A stretch of 6,355 nucleotides of DNA, taken from NCBI GenBank assembly GCA_007131045.1, contig SLRI01000586.1, positions 1 to 6,355 of the forward strand, read 5' to 3'. Source of the stretch: Rhodospirillales bacterium (GTDB lineage Bacteria > Pseudomonadota > Alphaproteobacteria > Geminicoccales > Geminicoccaceae). Every line of letters begins with the position of its first letter. The first letter of the stretch is position 1. The translations under genes and the position numbers were made by a program. The notes below the pieces were generated by a model that made no database searches, was not told the origin of the DNA, and was given only the letters and a program-made list of their open reading frames with translations. Below are positions 5,315 through 6,355 of this stretch, in pieces.

Positions 5315-6355
5315 CTAATGCATCTCCGCCACCGGCGTCACGCCCATCAGACCAAGTCCGTTGGCGATGACCCGGCGCACGGCGACCAACATGGCGAGCC
5401 GCGCCCGGCTCAGTGCCGGCTCGTCGTCGATCAGGAACCGCAAGCCACCATCCTCTTTGCCACGGTTCCACAGCGCATGAAAGTCACTCGCCAAGTCATG
5501 AAGATAAAAAGCTATTCGGTGTGGCTCATGGTGCACGGCCGCGCTCTCGACGAGGCGCGGAAATTGCATTGCGGTGGTCAACAGCCGCAGCTCGGCCGGG
5601 TCGGTCAGCAAGTCGACCGCGGCCTCTTCCGGCTGCTCCAGCCAATGCCCGTGCCCATCCGCCTCGGCATTGCGCAGTACCGAGCAAATCCGCGCATGCG
5701 CGTACTGCACATAAAAGACCGGATTGTCCCGCGATTGCTCGACCACCTTGGCGAGATCGAAGTCCAGCGCGGCGTCGTTCTTGCGGGTCAACATGATGAA
5801 GCGAAAGACATCCTTGCCGACCTCGGCGACCACGTCTTGCAAGGTGATGATCCGGCCGGCGCGCTTCGACATCTTCAAGGGCTGGCCGGCATCCATCAGG
5901 TTGACCAGCTGGCAGAGCCGGACGTCGAGCTCGGCCCGGCCCTCGGAGAGCGCCTCGACCGCCGCCCGCATCCGCTTGACGTAGCCGCCGTGATCCGCCC
6001 CCCAGACATCGATCTGCCGGGCGAAGCCACGGTCGTACTTGTCGAGGTGATAGGCGAGGTCGGCCGCGAAATAGGTCCAGGCCCCGGTCGAGCGCTTCAA
6101 GGGCCGGTCGACGTCGTCGCCGTAGTCGGTGGACCTGAAGAGCAGCTGCGGGGTCGGCTCCCAGTCGTCGAGCTGCTTGCCCTTGGGCGGCGGCAGGGTG
6201 CCGGTGTAGAGCAGGCCGAGCCGCTCGAGGTGCGCCAGCGCGGCATCGACCTTGCCGGCCTCGACCAGATCGCGCTCGGAGATGAAGACGTCGAAGGCGA
6301 CGCCGAGGCCTTCGAGGTCCGCCTTGATGCGCTCCAGCATGAAGCCCGTGCCCTC
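5315..6355 (-). CDS. argS: Arginyl-tRNA synthetase, C-terminal part (5' end outside window)
   Basis: Class I aminoacyl-tRNA synthetase that charges tRNA-Arg with arginine in the cytoplasm. Only the last 346 codons are present: the frame is open through the window edge at 6355 (first residues EGTGF) and ends at TAG 5317-5315. The family is usually 550-600 residues, so roughly the C-terminal 60% is seen. Visible parts, in fragment numbering: the rest of the Rossmann catalytic core, with WGADHGGYVKR near 118-128; the signature loop KMSKRAG at 161-167, which binds ATP; then the all-helical DALR anticodon-binding domain from about 211 (NPVFYVQYAHAR) to the end (GLGLMGVTPVAEMH). KMSKR instead of KMSKS is common in this family. 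No frameshift or internal stop is seen. The next gene starts 40 bases downstream with no obvious terminator between, so read-through into the SPOR gene is plausible. Family assignment is very secure. Confidence 0.97.
   Translation of the reverse strand, partial: EGTGFMLERIKADLEGLGVAFDVFISERDLVEAGKVDAALAHLERLGLLYTGTLPPPKGKQLDDWEPTPQLLFRSTDYGDDVDRPLKRSTGAWTYFAADLAYHLDKYDRGFARQIDVWGADHGGYVKRMRAAVEALSEGRAELDVRLCQLVNLMDAGQPLKMSKRAGRIITLQDVVAEVGKDVFRFIMLTRKNDAALDFDLAKVVEQSRDNPVFYVQYAHARICSVLRNAEADGHGHWLEQPEEAAVDLLTDPAELRLLTTAMQFPRLVESAAVHHEPHRIAFYLHDLASDFHALWNRGKEDGGLRFLIDDEPALSRARLAMLVAVRRVIANGLGLMGVTPVAEMH

Noticed and set aside
3928..5370. 480-codon open frame on the plus strand, with Gly/Arg-rich repeats
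   Set aside because: It is antisense to the SPOR gene. Its repeats simply mirror the Ala/Pro/Thr linker on the other strand.
5863..5883. KMSKR instead of KMSKS in ArgRS as a possible defect
   Set aside because: Variation in the last position of this motif is common among bacterial arginyl-tRNA synthetases; the rest of the domain is intact.

Overview
The window is a GC-rich stretch of chromosome (roughly two thirds G+C by eye) in which every credible gene lies on the minus strand. Read in the direction of transcription (high to low coordinates) the order is: argS (3' part only) - membrane-anchored SPOR-domain protein - nagZ - site-2-protease-family membrane metalloprotease - scpA - scpB - tatA - tatB (5' part only). 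The argS / SPOR / nagZ / scpA / scpB / tatAB order is a familiar housekeeping arrangement in Alphaproteobacteria. With the high GC and the protein features, this points to an alphaproteobacterium, perhaps a Rhodospirillales-like lineage. The class is a fairly confident inference; the order is a guess.

Layout. 6355-5315: C-terminal portion of arginyl-tRNA synthetase, cut by the window edge. 5274-4006: SPOR protein with a short cytoplasmic N-terminus, one TM helix, a long low-complexity periplasmic linker containing two in-frame repeats, and a C-terminal SPOR domain. 4009-2969: NagZ, starting at a TTG that overlaps the SPOR stop codon (TTGA). 2976-2290: six-helix-type M50 protease with a GTG start, overlapping nagZ by 8 bases. 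2282-1551: ScpA, 7 bases after the protease. 1554-853: ScpB, overlapping scpA by 4 bases (ATGA). A 97-base gap with an 8-bp perfect inverted repeat follows. 755-516: TatA. 478-1: TatB, open to the window edge; tatC would be expected just beyond it.

How the genes fit together. From the SPOR protein to scpB the genes overlap or nearly touch, so they almost certainly form one translationally coupled operon. tatAB may be a downstream part of the same transcript or a separate unit. The products serve cell-envelope growth and division (SPOR septal protein, NagZ peptidoglycan recycling), chromosome condensation and segregation (ScpAB with SMC), membrane proteolysis (site-2 protease) and export of folded proteins (TatAB).

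I found no mobile element, CRISPR array, tRNA or rRNA, and no clear sign of a new defence or biosynthetic system. Intergenic space totals under 200 bases (5275-5314, 2283-2289, 756-852, 479-515), and no gene-free stretch exceeds 300 bases. The most notable points are the protease embedded in a conserved operon, the scpB-tatA hairpin, the non-ATG coupled starts, and the repeat-built SPOR linker.
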